Source: Bacillota bacterium
GTDB lineage: Bacteria > Bacillota > Clostridia > Lachnospirales > Lachnospiraceae
Direction of reading: 5' to 3'
NCBI GenBank assembly: GCA_023398375.1
Contig: JAEWSH010000020.1
Location: 1 to 19,760 of the forward strand
DNA: 19,760 nucleotides
In this document: positions 7,077-15,044 of the stretch, piece after piece
Numbering within the stretch: position 1 is the first letter of the stretch
How the letters are laid out: every line of letters starts with the position of its first letter
Translations under genes and position numbers: made by a program
Notes under the pieces: model-generated
Seen by the model: the letters and a program-made list of their open reading frames with translations, nothing else
What the model was told of the DNA's origin: nothing
The model's database searches: none

Positions 7077-7925
7077 TCAATATAAAGGATATAATTCTTT
7101 ATGGCTGTCAACCCATTCTTTCATCTCAATGACCATTTGCTCATACGTAGGGACTACAAAGTTGAAATCTGTCCGGCTACAAATCAGCGTTTTGTCCAGT
7201 ACCAGACTTTCCGACCGGTTGATGACAACTTCATTGTTACGAAAATATTTATTGAACAGACACAACAAATCATATTTGGTTATACTTTGGTTATTCACCA
7301 GATTATACAGTCCTGTCAGATTCTGGACCAATGCCTGTTCCATGGCCTTTGCCAAGGTTAGCGTAGTTACACCAGTCCAAACAGCCCTGGTAAAGCCATT
7401 TATACCCTCCTTCTGCTTCATGAACCAATGAAAAAGACCGATACCGTTCTCATTGATGTCCGGACCGACTATAGAATTTCTAAAAGTAAGATTTTTCCAG
7501 TCGTTTACCTCTCCCAACGCTTTGGTACGGTCATAATACGACCGGCCGTCAGGAAATGAATTTTCATTATAAGGTCCCGTATTGCCCGCAAATACACAGT
7601 CTGTGCTCATTTGTACAAAACGGGTCTGTTTATCTTCAAGCCATGCCACTATCTGATGGGGCAGATAGCTATTGATATAGACAGCCTTTTCAAGGGCAGA
7701 TTCTGCAAATCGGTTCAGCAAGCCGATACAATTAATCACTGCATCATAACCACCGTTCACTATGACATCCCGCAAATGCCCGGTATCAAAAGCATCTCCC
7801 TGAATCCATTTACAATATGGAAAAGCCTTGCGAGAAAAGGCCGTCACTTCATGACCTTGTTCCTTAAAATAGAGTGTAACAGTATGGCCTGCCATACCTG
7901 CCGCACCCAGCACTAACACTTTCAT
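7077..7925 (-). CDS. RmlD-like NAD(P)H-dependent sugar reductase (QnlA/WbvR type)
   Basis: A 282-residue extended SDR related to dTDP-4-dehydrorhamnose reductase. The cofactor motif GAAGMAGH is at residues 7-14; MSTDCVFAG (residues 106-114) and Y131-DRT-K135 (followed by ALGE) supply the catalytic Thr/Ser and Tyr-Lys. In the L-FucNAc pathway this step is done by FnlB/CapF, a longer enzyme (about 370 residues) with a C-terminal cupin domain. That domain is absent here. The short RmlD-like form matches WbvR/QnlA, which reduces the keto intermediate toward the L-rhamno product in the L-QuiNAc pathway. So the final sugar is more likely UDP-L-QuiNAc (or L-RhaNAc). This is a family-level inference; motifs do not fix stereochemistry. 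It lies between the dehydratase (9 bp) and epimerase (6 bp). Confidence 0.85.
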   Translation of the reverse strand: MKVLVLGAAGMAGHTVTLYFKEQGHEVTAFSRKAFPYCKWIQGDAFDTGHLRDVIVNGGYDAVINCIGLLNRFAESALEKAVYINSYLPHQIVAWLEDKQTRFVQMSTDCVFAGNTGPYNENSFPDGRSYYDRTKALGEVNDWKNLTFRNSIVGPDINENGIGLFHWFMKQKEGINGFTRAVWTGVTTLTLAKAMEQALVQNLTGLYNLVNNQSITKYDLLCLFNKYFRNNEVVINRSESLVLDKTLICSRTDFNFVVPTYEQMVIEMKEWVDSHKELYPLY

Positions 7926-7934
7926 ACGACAATA

Positions 7935-9008
7935 TTATTCAGAACGTATCTCACGTGCTTTGGCCTTCGGAATCAGACCAAGATCCTCTTGTATAAACCG
8001 GAGTCTCAACAGTAGTTCCTTCATACCCTCCACATCCAATCGACGGGTATTGTGACTATGATAGTCCTCAATTCCGGCAATCTCCTCATTTCCTTCCGTA
8101 AAGAACTTGTCGTAGTTCAAGTCACGGTTGTCACAAGGGATACGGTAATAGCTGCCCATATCCTCTGCCTTTGACATCTCTTCACGGGTTACCAAAGTCT
8201 CATACAGCTTCTCACCGTGGCGCGTACCTATCACTTTCACTTCAGTCTCACCATACCTCGAATCTATCCTCGCATAGGTCTGCTTCAATGCTTCGGCAAG
8301 CGTATCCAATGTAGCGGCCGGAGCCTTCTGTACAAAAAGGTCACCGTTCTTGCCATGTGTGAAAGCATAGATTACGAGGTCCACGGCATCATCCAGCGTC
8401 ATCATGAAACGGGTCATGTTCGGATCCGTAATGGTAATGGGCTTGCCCTCCGTCATCTGTTCCACCCAAAGAGGAATCACCGAACCACGGCTTGCCATCA
8501 CATTACCGTAGCGTGTACAGCAAATTGTAGTTCCTGCATCTTCACCCAGTTCACGACCTTTCGCAATGGCAACTTTCTCCATCAATGCCTTGCTGATACC
8601 CATCGCATTGATCGGATAAGCGGCTTTGTCGGTAGAAAGTACCACCACGTTTTTCACTCCATGTTCAATGGCTGAAAGCAGCACATTCTCCGTTCCCAGC
8701 ACATTGGTACGGGTGGCCTCTATCGGAAAGAACTCACAGCTCGGAACCTGCTTCAAGGCTGCTGCGCTGAACACATAGTCCACTCCACGCATGGCAATAT
8801 CAACGGAGGTTTTGTTGCGTACATCACCAATATAGAATTTTACTTTCGGATTTTGCAAGGCATGACGCATGTCATCTTGTTTCTTCTCATCACGACTGAA
8901 AATGCGGATTTCCCTGATGTCTGAATCAAGGAAACGACGCAATACGGCGTTACCAAAGGAGCCGGTACCGCCAGTGATTAATAGAACTTTATCTTTAAAA
9001 ATCGACAT
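7935..9008 (-). CDS. fnlA: UDP-GlcNAc 4,6-dehydratase / 5-epimerase, FnlA/CapE type
   Basis: A 357-residue member of the CapD/FlaA1 extended-SDR family, short soluble form without the membrane domain of full CapD. TGGTGSFG is at residues 12-19, FSAAALKQVPSCEFFP follows near 80-95, and the active site reads STDKAAYPINAMGISK: Thr126-Asp127-Lys128, then M136-x3-K140. Replacement of the usual Tyr by Met in the YxxxK motif is typical of the CapE/FnlA subgroup, as is SRDEKKQDDMRHAL. The enzyme converts UDP-GlcNAc to 4-keto-6-deoxy intermediates with inversion at C-5, the committed step to L-FucNAc, L-QuiNAc and related sugars. It heads the block of dehydratase, reductase, 2-epimerase and WbuB. Its local GC content (32 of 60 bases in 8461-8520) is far above that of the polymerase gene. 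ATG start; an AT-rich 61 bp gap precedes it. Confidence 0.93.
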   Translation of the reverse strand: MSIFKDKVLLITGGTGSFGNAVLRRFLDSDIREIRIFSRDEKKQDDMRHALQNPKVKFYIGDVRNKTSVDIAMRGVDYVFSAAALKQVPSCEFFPIEATRTNVLGTENVLLSAIEHGVKNVVVLSTDKAAYPINAMGISKALMEKVAIAKGRELGEDAGTTICCTRYGNVMASRGSVIPLWVEQMTEGKPITITDPNMTRFMMTLDDAVDLVIYAFTHGKNGDLFVQKAPAATLDTLAEALKQTYARIDSRYGETEVKVIGTRHGEKLYETLVTREEMSKAEDMGSYYRIPCDNRDLNYDKFFTEGNEEIAGIEDYHSHNTRRLDVEGMKELLLRLRFIQEDLGLIPKAKAREIRSE

Positions 9009-9069
9009 AATAATGTTTAGTAATTTCCAATTTAATAATATAAATTCTTATATTAATATATTTCTAATT

Positions 9070-10158
9070 TTAAAACTCTGTTTCTGACAAAATAATTGTA
9101 GACAAATCGGATCTACTTGTTGCTACTTGTCTAAATACTAACTTATTACTCCTATTAACGCCTGAGGGGAATTGAAATGAACCAAATTGAAAACTAAAAG
9201 GTAACCAGTCTTTCTTTTGAGAATAAATTACTCTAAACCCATCATCAATATTTCCGGAGTATATGCACATTTTATAATTTTGGATTCCCGGTCCCTTAGT
9301 TCTATCAATAAGAAATTGCCAACAATTCTTATAAATGCCTATACCTTCAACAGAGGTTGCAAAAAAATAAGTATCTCCGATAGAAGTCCCATAAATACAT
9401 GAACCATTAATATCACATAAATGCTTACTTTTATACGTACCATTCTCATACATAAGTAATCGAATAGAGTTTTGTTCTAATTGAGAATCCGTTGCATACA
9501 ATATTCCCTTTCTCATAGGAAATGCCACACAACCTCTATACAATTGATTACCCATCAACACCTTTTCTACTGAAACAAAATTATTAGTAGCTTTCCAAAT
9601 ACCAGCAGCATCCTCAAAATCGCCAGTTAATATCCATAAGCAATCATTCTCTTTATCAGGTACCAAAGCATGAATATGATTAATTGTACCTTCAATAAAG
9701 GTATAAACAACTTCCCATTGAGTGGCCGCTTTTCTTCTATAAATACTAACACTATTTTTATTGGGATTTGATAAATAACCTCCAAAATAAACACCGTCTA
9801 CAAACAATTTTATCCCTTTTACTTCAGTAAATTTTAAAGGCCTTACCCCCTTAGTAATCATTACAGCATCAGAAACCTTACCAGTTTCTATATCCATTTC
9901 ATAAATTCGATTCTGACAATAATAAACAAATGAGGAAGAAGACAAAGGAATAGCACATCTGACTCCTAATCTAAAAAATCTATTAATACATTTAACTCTA
10001 GCAACTAAATACTCCCAAAAAGAGAAAGAAGTCCTAATTTTCTTAACTAGCTTACAAGTAGATATATCATAAATATAGAATATTCCATATTTATAACAAA
10101 CCAAAATTGAATCTCCCAAATAACAAATAGGAGACATGCTTTTCCAAACTAATTTCAT
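9070..10158 (-). CDS. Unrecognised protein with beta-propeller-like repeats
   Basis: A 362-residue protein that I cannot assign to a named family. It has no signal peptide and no membrane segment, so a cytoplasmic location is likely. The sequence is rich in short beta-strand blades with recurring aromatic and small-residue patterns: GIFYIYDISTCKLVKKI, NRIYEMDIETGKV, NSVSIYRR, HIHALVPDKENDCLWILTGDF, GIWKATNNFVSVEKV, RKGILYATDSQ and YFFATSVEGIGIYK. Such spacing resembles BNR/Asp-box or kelch-like propellers, though no repeat is clean. It stands between a GT2 glycosyltransferase (3 bp away) and fnlA, so it is part of the operon. Possible roles include a scaffold for the assembly enzymes, a sugar-binding protein or an atypical transferase; none is supported directly. 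The gene is AT-rich like its upstream neighbours. Confidence 0.75.
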   Translation of the reverse strand: MKLVWKSMSPICYLGDSILVCYKYGIFYIYDISTCKLVKKIRTSFSFWEYLVARVKCINRFFRLGVRCAIPLSSSSFVYYCQNRIYEMDIETGKVSDAVMITKGVRPLKFTEVKGIKLFVDGVYFGGYLSNPNKNSVSIYRRKAATQWEVVYTFIEGTINHIHALVPDKENDCLWILTGDFEDAAGIWKATNNFVSVEKVLMGNQLYRGCVAFPMRKGILYATDSQLEQNSIRLLMYENGTYKSKHLCDINGSCIYGTSIGDTYFFATSVEGIGIYKNCWQFLIDRTKGPGIQNYKMCIYSGNIDDGFRVIYSQKKDWLPFSFQFGSFQFPSGVNRSNKLVFRQVATSRSDLSTIILSETEF

Positions 10159-10161
10159 ACA

Positions 10162-10935
10162 TTATTTTATAGAAATTCTTTTTCTATAGCGTTTAAGCAT
10201 ATTAAAAAGCAAAATCCATCTCGTTTGAATTTGATAATAAACAGAAGGTCGTGTTTTAGGAGTTACGTTCAAAGAATGAATTCGATGATAAATCAAACAC
10301 TCTTTAATGGCTACCATTTTACCACCTCCCATAGTACAGATCAATCCGGTCCACCAATCATGAGAACGGTAAATTGTAGGAATAGGAAGTACAACCGATT
10401 TATATTTCGCACGAAAAGCCATAGCACATCCTATATAACTTAAACGAATATAATTTCCCAACACGGAGGTTCTTACACCACCTCTTAATTTAAAAGTAGA
10501 AGGAGAAATAATATTAAGATTTTCATCCACTAAAGAAGTATCATGTATAACAACTGTAACTAATTTATCATCAAAACATTCCAACACTTTTTCTATTTTA
10601 TTATTCATCCACACGTCATCTTGATCAGAATAAAAAATAATATCACCTATAGTATGCTCCAAAGCATTTTGAAAGTTATGTACAACACCTGGGGAATAAG
10701 GATTTTTATACACCTTTATTCTATGATCTAGAGAAGCGTATCTTTCCAAGATATCCATTGTTCCATCTTTAGAAGAGTCCACTGACACAACCAGCTCATC
10801 ATCATACCTCAATTGACATAAGATAGAATCAAGCTGTTCTGCCAAATAATGTTCCCCATTATACACAGCCATAGCCACAGAAACCTTATATCTTTTTTCT
10901 ATATTTTCTTGGAACATAATACATTGTTTTGCCAT
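10162..10935 (-). CDS. Glycosyltransferase family 2 (rhamnosyltransferase-like)
   Basis: A 257-residue GT-A fold enzyme. The N-terminal nucleotide-binding domain reads VSVAMAVYNGEHYLAEQLDSIL, then VSVDSSKDGTMDIL, and the metal-binding motif is in FYSDQDDVW, a form typical of RfbG-like and rhamnosyltransferase-like GT2 proteins. RSHDWWTGL further on fits the acceptor-side acidic site. It would add one sugar to the lipid-linked repeat unit at the cytoplasmic membrane face; donor and linkage cannot be read from sequence. The ATG at 10935 makes a 50-base overlap with the AAC(3)-family gene upstream. Starting at the ATG at 10917 (MFQENIEKRYK) still overlaps by 32 bases. Both starts lie inside the upstream gene, so translation is probably coupled. 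Compared with many GT2 proteins it is short but has all core motifs. Confidence 0.9.
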   Translation of the reverse strand: MAKQCIMFQENIEKRYKVSVAMAVYNGEHYLAEQLDSILCQLRYDDELVVSVDSSKDGTMDILERYASLDHRIKVYKNPYSPGVVHNFQNALEHTIGDIIFYSDQDDVWMNNKIEKVLECFDDKLVTVVIHDTSLVDENLNIISPSTFKLRGGVRTSVLGNYIRLSYIGCAMAFRAKYKSVVLPIPTIYRSHDWWTGLICTMGGGKMVAIKECLIYHRIHSLNVTPKTRPSVYYQIQTRWILLFNMLKRYRKRISIK

Positions 10936-11812
10936 CTAATGCTCTTTTTGTCAGAAAATCAACAACTTTTTTTGCATCTTCAATAAATCCTACATAAACA
11001 TCCAAACAATGACTTTCATACAACAATCCATGTTGGCGTAGCATTCTAGTACGTTGATGTGATTTAATATATTTCCCCCACGTTTCATTTCGAAGAAACG
11101 CTGTAAATTCCTTATCTCCTTCAGAATTCCTCAAAATAAAATCCTGCTTTACATGAAAATTTCTAATAGGCCATTTATCCCCCATCATGTCTTCAGGAAT
11201 ATGTGCAATAGTAGTAGTATGAAAAGCTGGTGTACCAAGTAATAAGACTTTTGCATGATGTGTTATACAATAAGTCCATGCAGAATGTGGACCATAAGCC
11301 ATCTTATCAACAAGGTTATCTTTCATCATTTCTTGTGCATGTTTACCTACTGCAGATAAAGTATTATAAGGAAATTCACTTCTCACTACACCTGGATAAC
11401 GAAGAAACATATTGGGAAGTAGTCCTGTCCAACAAACTGTCCGTTGTTTATCAAAAACCAAAGGCTGAGACCAATCTTTAGGATATAAAGGAAAGGTGGG
11501 CACAACTAGAGTGCCTTCCTCTCCTAGTTTTTCAAGGAAATACCTAATTAGACCAATTGCATCAACACCTATATTAGCCATCTCATCCATACTAGAATGA
11601 AGAATTAAGATATCCCCATTTTGAATATTAAGACTATCCAAATAAGCAAAAAACTTATTTTTAGCATTACAGTCCTGCAAAATATATGAACTTCTTCCCT
11701 TCAATAAGAACTTTTTGAGTTTAGAGCGTAGAACCCCATGCCCAATTATCCACTTAGACCATATCTCAAGCATTGGAAAATATTCAAAAACAGTAGTCAG
11801 TCCCATGATCAT
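10886..11812 (-). CDS. AAC(3)-family N-acyltransferase
   Basis: A 308-residue protein with the fold signature of aminoglycoside 3-N-acetyltransferase relatives: ILILHSSMDEMANIG, GTLVVPTFPLYP, RYPGVVRSEFPYNTLSAVGKHAQ, and YGPHSAWTYC, with LLLGTPAFHTTTIAHIPE further on. In capsule and O-antigen loci such proteins are more likely to acylate an amino sugar than to give drug resistance, so I would not call it a resistance gene. It overlaps the ligase gene by 4 bases (ATGA) and is the third member of an ACP - ligase - acyltransferase cassette. An acyl-ACP rather than acetyl-CoA donor is therefore plausible, though unproven. The N-terminal 45 residues before the core (FPMLEIWSKWIIGHG) are an extension of unknown role. 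A second ATG two codons in would also work as start. Confidence 0.86.
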   Translation of the reverse strand: MIMGLTTVFEYFPMLEIWSKWIIGHGVLRSKLKKFLLKGRSSYILQDCNAKNKFFAYLDSLNIQNGDILILHSSMDEMANIGVDAIGLIRYFLEKLGEEGTLVVPTFPLYPKDWSQPLVFDKQRTVCWTGLLPNMFLRYPGVVRSEFPYNTLSAVGKHAQEMMKDNLVDKMAYGPHSAWTYCITHHAKVLLLGTPAFHTTTIAHIPEDMMGDKWPIRNFHVKQDFILRNSEGDKEFTAFLRNETWGKYIKSHQRTRMLRQHGLLYESHCLDVYVGFIEDAKKVVDFLTKRALDGKTMYYVPRKYRKKI

Positions 11813-13200
11813 TCCAGCAATTTAGCATACATTATTTTTCCAGATTCACTTATTGGAAAATGATCTATAACAATAATTTTATATGCTAAAGTACTAATAA
11901 GAGTATTTTTTCTAATAATTTCCTCTGTTTTATCTCTTAATGATAAATCCTTTATATAGATTCTTAAATTATCATCTGTTCCAGTACACAAAGCCTCTAT
12001 GCCATTCTGTTTCAATATTCCCTCTAACTCATCTAGATTCGTTCGATTGCCAAAAAGCTTCACAAAACGTTTCATTCTCCCTGTTATATAATAGAAACCA
12101 TCTTTATCACGATAAGCCAAATCACCAGTATGTAGTGTCCCTTGATTACAATCACCCAATGTCAAATCATCCTTATTCTCAGCATATCCCATAGAAACAT
12201 TATCTCCCTGATATATCAATTCTCCTTCAGATTCAGAAGTAGTAACTATTTTGCCATCTTTAATTATCGAAAAACGACCACCAGGAATAGCTATACCTAT
12301 ACTACCTGAATGATTTTTAAGAAATGCAGAAGGAAGATAAGACATTCTTGCAGTAGCCTCTGTTTGACCATACATCACTATCAAATCAATACCTCTTTTT
12401 TTAAAATAGTTATCCCAATACTCCACATCTTCCTTAGGAAGTTTCCCACCTGCTTGAGTTACATATCTTACACTACTCAAGTCAAAACGGTCAAGTCCAA
12501 TCCTTTTCAATATAGAGAAAGAATATGGAACCCCGGAAAAAGTAGTAACATGATATTCCTGAATCATTTTCCAAAACAATGGATTGAGAAATGATTCGTC
12601 TGTGACAATCACAGATGCACCTTGATATAAATGTGTGTTAAGTAATGAAAGTCCAAAAGAATAATAAAGCGGCAAACATGTAATACCTATATCATCAGAT
12701 TTGATATTCAAATACTGACATATGGAAGTAGTATTAGCCAGCAAATTCAAGTGTGATAAACGAACAAGCTTAGGGCTGCCAGTACTGCCTGATGTAGTTA
12801 ACAATATAGCTAACTCTTCATTAACACAAGTTGACAATGAAGATACTGTACTCCAAATGGTCGTCCTATCTTTTTTTAAAGATTTCCTATACCCTTCTAT
12901 CTCTAATTTATCATTTACACCCACAATATGAGTGGGAAGAAATCTTCTTACTATATCAATAATATTATCCAGTGGTGTATGAGCATTCAATATAATAGTA
13001 GGTATCTTTTTTCTCATAGCACCAATATATGCAACTACAGTTTCTACTGTATTGTCAGATAGAAGCAATACTACATCTCCAGTCTGAATACAAGAAACAA
13101 TATCGTCTGCCCATAGTAGCAGTTCACGATAGGAATATTGCTTAGTAGCTGTGATTATAGCTATCCTATCAGCAAACCGTTCTAATCCATCAAAAATCAT
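11809..13200 (-). CDS. AMP-forming acyl/aminoacyl ligase (ANL superfamily)
   Basis: A 463-residue adenylate-forming enzyme. Motifs are complete: TTSGSTGSPK (residues 135-144, phosphate-binding loop), YGQTE (277-281), TGD (358-360), GRMKRFVKLFGNR (374-386, hinge and A8 region) and the C-terminal catalytic Lys455 in SGK. The chain is shorter at the N-terminus than many acyl-CoA synthetases, closer to DltA-like or ACP-loading ligases. It overlaps the upstream ACP gene by 4 bases (ATGA) and the downstream AAC(3)-family gene by 4 bases. The simplest reading is that it activates a carboxylic acid with ATP and loads it onto that ACP, after which the acyltransferase passes it to a sugar amine or hydroxyl. 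The acid could be a hydroxy acid, short fatty acid or amino acid; the motifs do not say which. Confidence 0.9.
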   Translation of the reverse strand: MIFDGLERFADRIAIITATKQYSYRELLLWADDIVSCIQTGDVVLLLSDNTVETVVAYIGAMRKKIPTIILNAHTPLDNIIDIVRRFLPTHIVGVNDKLEIEGYRKSLKKDRTTIWSTVSSLSTCVNEELAILLTTSGSTGSPKLVRLSHLNLLANTTSICQYLNIKSDDIGITCLPLYYSFGLSLLNTHLYQGASVIVTDESFLNPLFWKMIQEYHVTTFSGVPYSFSILKRIGLDRFDLSSVRYVTQAGGKLPKEDVEYWDNYFKKRGIDLIVMYGQTEATARMSYLPSAFLKNHSGSIGIAIPGGRFSIIKDGKIVTTSESEGELIYQGDNVSMGYAENKDDLTLGDCNQGTLHTGDLAYRDKDGFYYITGRMKRFVKLFGNRTNLDELEGILKQNGIEALCTGTDDNLRIYIKDLSLRDKTEEIIRKNTLISTLAYKIIVIDHFPISESGKIMYAKLLE

Positions 13201-13436
13201 TTCAGTTTATCAGTTAAGTAATCTAGCCCATGTTCATATGAATCGATACACATCATCTCGTCAAAAGGAATCATAATTCTAAAAGTTTCTTCAATAGATT
13301 GTATCAATGTCATCTGAGCTAACGAATCCCATTGAGAATATTTCTTATAAACCAAACGTGATTTATTTTCATCCGTTACTTTAATCTTAAATATTTCTTC
13401 AAATATAAGATTATACTTTGTAATCAATTTATCCAT
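13197..13436 (-). CDS. Acyl carrier protein, third (partner of the AMP ligase)
   Basis: A 79-residue carrier protein counted from the ATG at 13436 (MDKLITKYNLIFEEIF). The frame is open up to an ATG at 13499, which would add 21 residues (MTFKYIIYIVEG...) unlike any carrier N-terminus, so the inner ATG is preferred. The attachment site is WDSLAQ with Ser38 as the expected phosphopantetheine site. Flanking residues (IEETFRIMIPFDEMM) are typical of carriers that serve dedicated pathways. The stop overlaps the ligase start by 4 bases, tying the two together in expression and probably in function. It is more basic and Lys/Tyr-rich at its start than the other two carriers here, and differs enough to suggest a separate origin. 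Confidence 0.87.
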   Translation of the reverse strand: MDKLITKYNLIFEEIFKIKVTDENKSRLVYKKYSQWDSLAQMTLIQSIEETFRIMIPFDEMMCIDSYEHGLDYLTDKLK

Positions 13437-13677
13437 AACTCGATGTTCATTGTTTATAAAATTTCCTTCAACTATATAAATTATATATTTAAAAGTCACA
13501 TAATTCTTCCAGACACCATACGTCTAAAATGGTTCTAAAATTTGTACACCTATTCTTAGTTTACCACACAGAAAACAGATTTTATATCAATAATTTATTA
13601 TAAAGTACAACTCTTACTACATAACGACAAGTATAAAAAATATCAATGTAGCAGTTTAAACAGCGCTATTTAACGGT
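13437..13677 (-). other. AT-rich gap between wzy and the ACP-ligase cassette
   Basis: About 240 bases without a convincing gene separate the polymerase from the third ACP, the widest gap between adjacent structural genes apart from the decayed cupin. It contains many A/T runs. A minus-strand TATACTTG (13638-13631) is one mismatch from the Bacteroides -7 consensus TAnnTTTG, but I see no matching -33 element at good spacing. I also see no strong hairpin followed by a T run. It could hold an internal promoter or be worn coding sequence. Confidence 0.4.
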
Positions 13678-15036
13678 TTACTTATAAACCTTACGTTTAA
13701 TCTTTTTACAAACAAGAAAAGTATAATGAAAATAAATTAAATACAAACAATAAGCAAATGGTCCCGGCTTTGATAACTCCCAATTAAAGAATCCCATTAT
13801 ACAACACATAAGAATAAATATGATTAATGCAAAAATAGGAACCGATGGATATTTATTAAATTTATGAATCAAGAATCTTAAAATAAAACCTACAAAAAAA
13901 GGAATGATAATCACTCCAACAAATCTAAAATCTAAATAATAATATAAGATTGATGAAAAAGCAAAATTAAAATATCCTTTCTCATTATTTATTGATATTT
14001 TTGCTTCTTGTAAAGTTTCACCGATTTGTTCATAACTAGAATTATACTCTATACCAACCAAAGAAAAAATCCAATCAAATAGCTTATCAATCCCCATAAT
14101 TGAAGAATTACCATAAGTAATCCCTCCCAAATGCTCCAAAAATGGAGGATTATGCACTGCATAATCCAAAGCTCTGAAAGGTCCAACCATATATATTACT
14201 GTCTCATTCATAAAGTTATTAAAAGACTCCTCCAAATTTAAAAAAACAGCAGTGAAATCACCAGTTTCACGTGAAGCGCTAAATAAAAGAGTTATAAAAA
14301 TAAGAAAAGTCCCCAATCCCATCAATTTCTTCACTATAATAAAATTTGATTTATACTCTCCCACTAAGCTCCGCAAATCTACTTTATACATTATTAAACT
14401 GATAAAAAACAACTGTAATAACAGCATTAATATCATGTTTTTACCAAATCCAATGCAAAATACTATACTTATGAATACACATAATAGAAAAAAACAAAAA
14501 TTGTAATTTTGCTTTAATAACAAAAAGCAAAATAGTATCATTGAAAAAAGTGAAAATGGAATTATTAAATTGTTATATAATATCATCATTAGAGGAGAAC
14601 CAAATAATTCCGTACTCAATCTTGCAAAATGTGCATCAGAAAATGAAGACATTAGTATTATCCCAATAAATCTATGGAGAATTGTAAAAGAAACAATAAT
14701 CATCACAATCAACAACAAATTCATCTTAACGTTATTAGTATAATAAGCTAAATTTTTAACAATACATTTTCCTACTAAACAGACATTATCTTCTTTAAAG
14801 AACGAATTGGCTACCAAATAGCCTATATTTATAGATATTATATAAGAAATTATCAAACTATAAGTATAAGTTGACACATCATTTAAAGAATACAGATTTA
14901 ATTTCGATAAGAATATTAACAACACCCACCATACCGAATGAATGTTTATTATAATATTACACATCTTATCCTTACAGCAAAACTTATTTATGCATAATAA
15001 AAGAAACAAGAGAATAAAAGAAATAGTAAATATCAT
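13678..15036 (-). CDS. wzy: Wzy-like oligosaccharide repeat unit polymerase
   Basis: A 452-residue integral membrane protein with about 10-12 hydrophobic segments spread along the chain, beginning immediately at residue 2 (MIFTISFILLFLLL) and ending IYFHYTFLVCKKIKRK. A long polar loop lies near residues 255-345 (SRETGDFTAVFLNLEESFNNF to YFNFAFSSILYYYLDFRFVGV), typical of the large periplasmic loop of Wzy/O-antigen polymerase proteins. Wzy proteins share little sequence, so the call rests on topology and position between glycosyltransferases in a Wzx-containing locus with no other candidate. It would link flipped repeat units on the periplasmic side of the inner membrane. It is among the most AT-rich genes here: 10 G/C in the 60 bases 14461-14520. 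ATG start, 8 bp after the DUF4422 gene. Confidence 0.84.
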   Translation of the reverse strand: MIFTISFILLFLLLCINKFCCKDKMCNIIINIHSVWWVLLIFLSKLNLYSLNDVSTYTYSLIISYIISINIGYLVANSFFKEDNVCLVGKCIVKNLAYYTNNVKMNLLLIVMIIVSFTILHRFIGIILMSSFSDAHFARLSTELFGSPLMMILYNNLIIPFSLFSMILFCFLLLKQNYNFCFFLLCVFISIVFCIGFGKNMILMLLLQLFFISLIMYKVDLRSLVGEYKSNFIIVKKLMGLGTFLIFITLLFSASRETGDFTAVFLNLEESFNNFMNETVIYMVGPFRALDYAVHNPPFLEHLGGITYGNSSIMGIDKLFDWIFSLVGIEYNSSYEQIGETLQEAKISINNEKGYFNFAFSSILYYYLDFRFVGVIIIPFFVGFILRFLIHKFNKYPSVPIFALIIFILMCCIMGFFNWELSKPGPFAYCLYLIYFHYTFLVCKKIKRKVYK

Positions 15037-15044
15037 ATATGTTC

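Noticed and set aside
8217..8675. 152-codon plus-strand open frame opposite fnlA
   Set aside because: Antisense shadow of a well-supported gene; the product is His/Cys-rich with no domain pattern.
10886..11812. Aminoglycoside resistance gene
   Set aside because: The AAC(3)-like fold is real, but the gene is locked by 4-base overlap into an ACP-ligase cassette of a capsule operon, and related proteins in such loci modify polysaccharide sugars.
13631..13638. Possible internal Bacteroides promoter (TATACTTG, minus strand)
   Set aside because: One mismatch to TAnnTTTG and no -33 element at proper spacing; chance matches are frequent in DNA this AT-rich.
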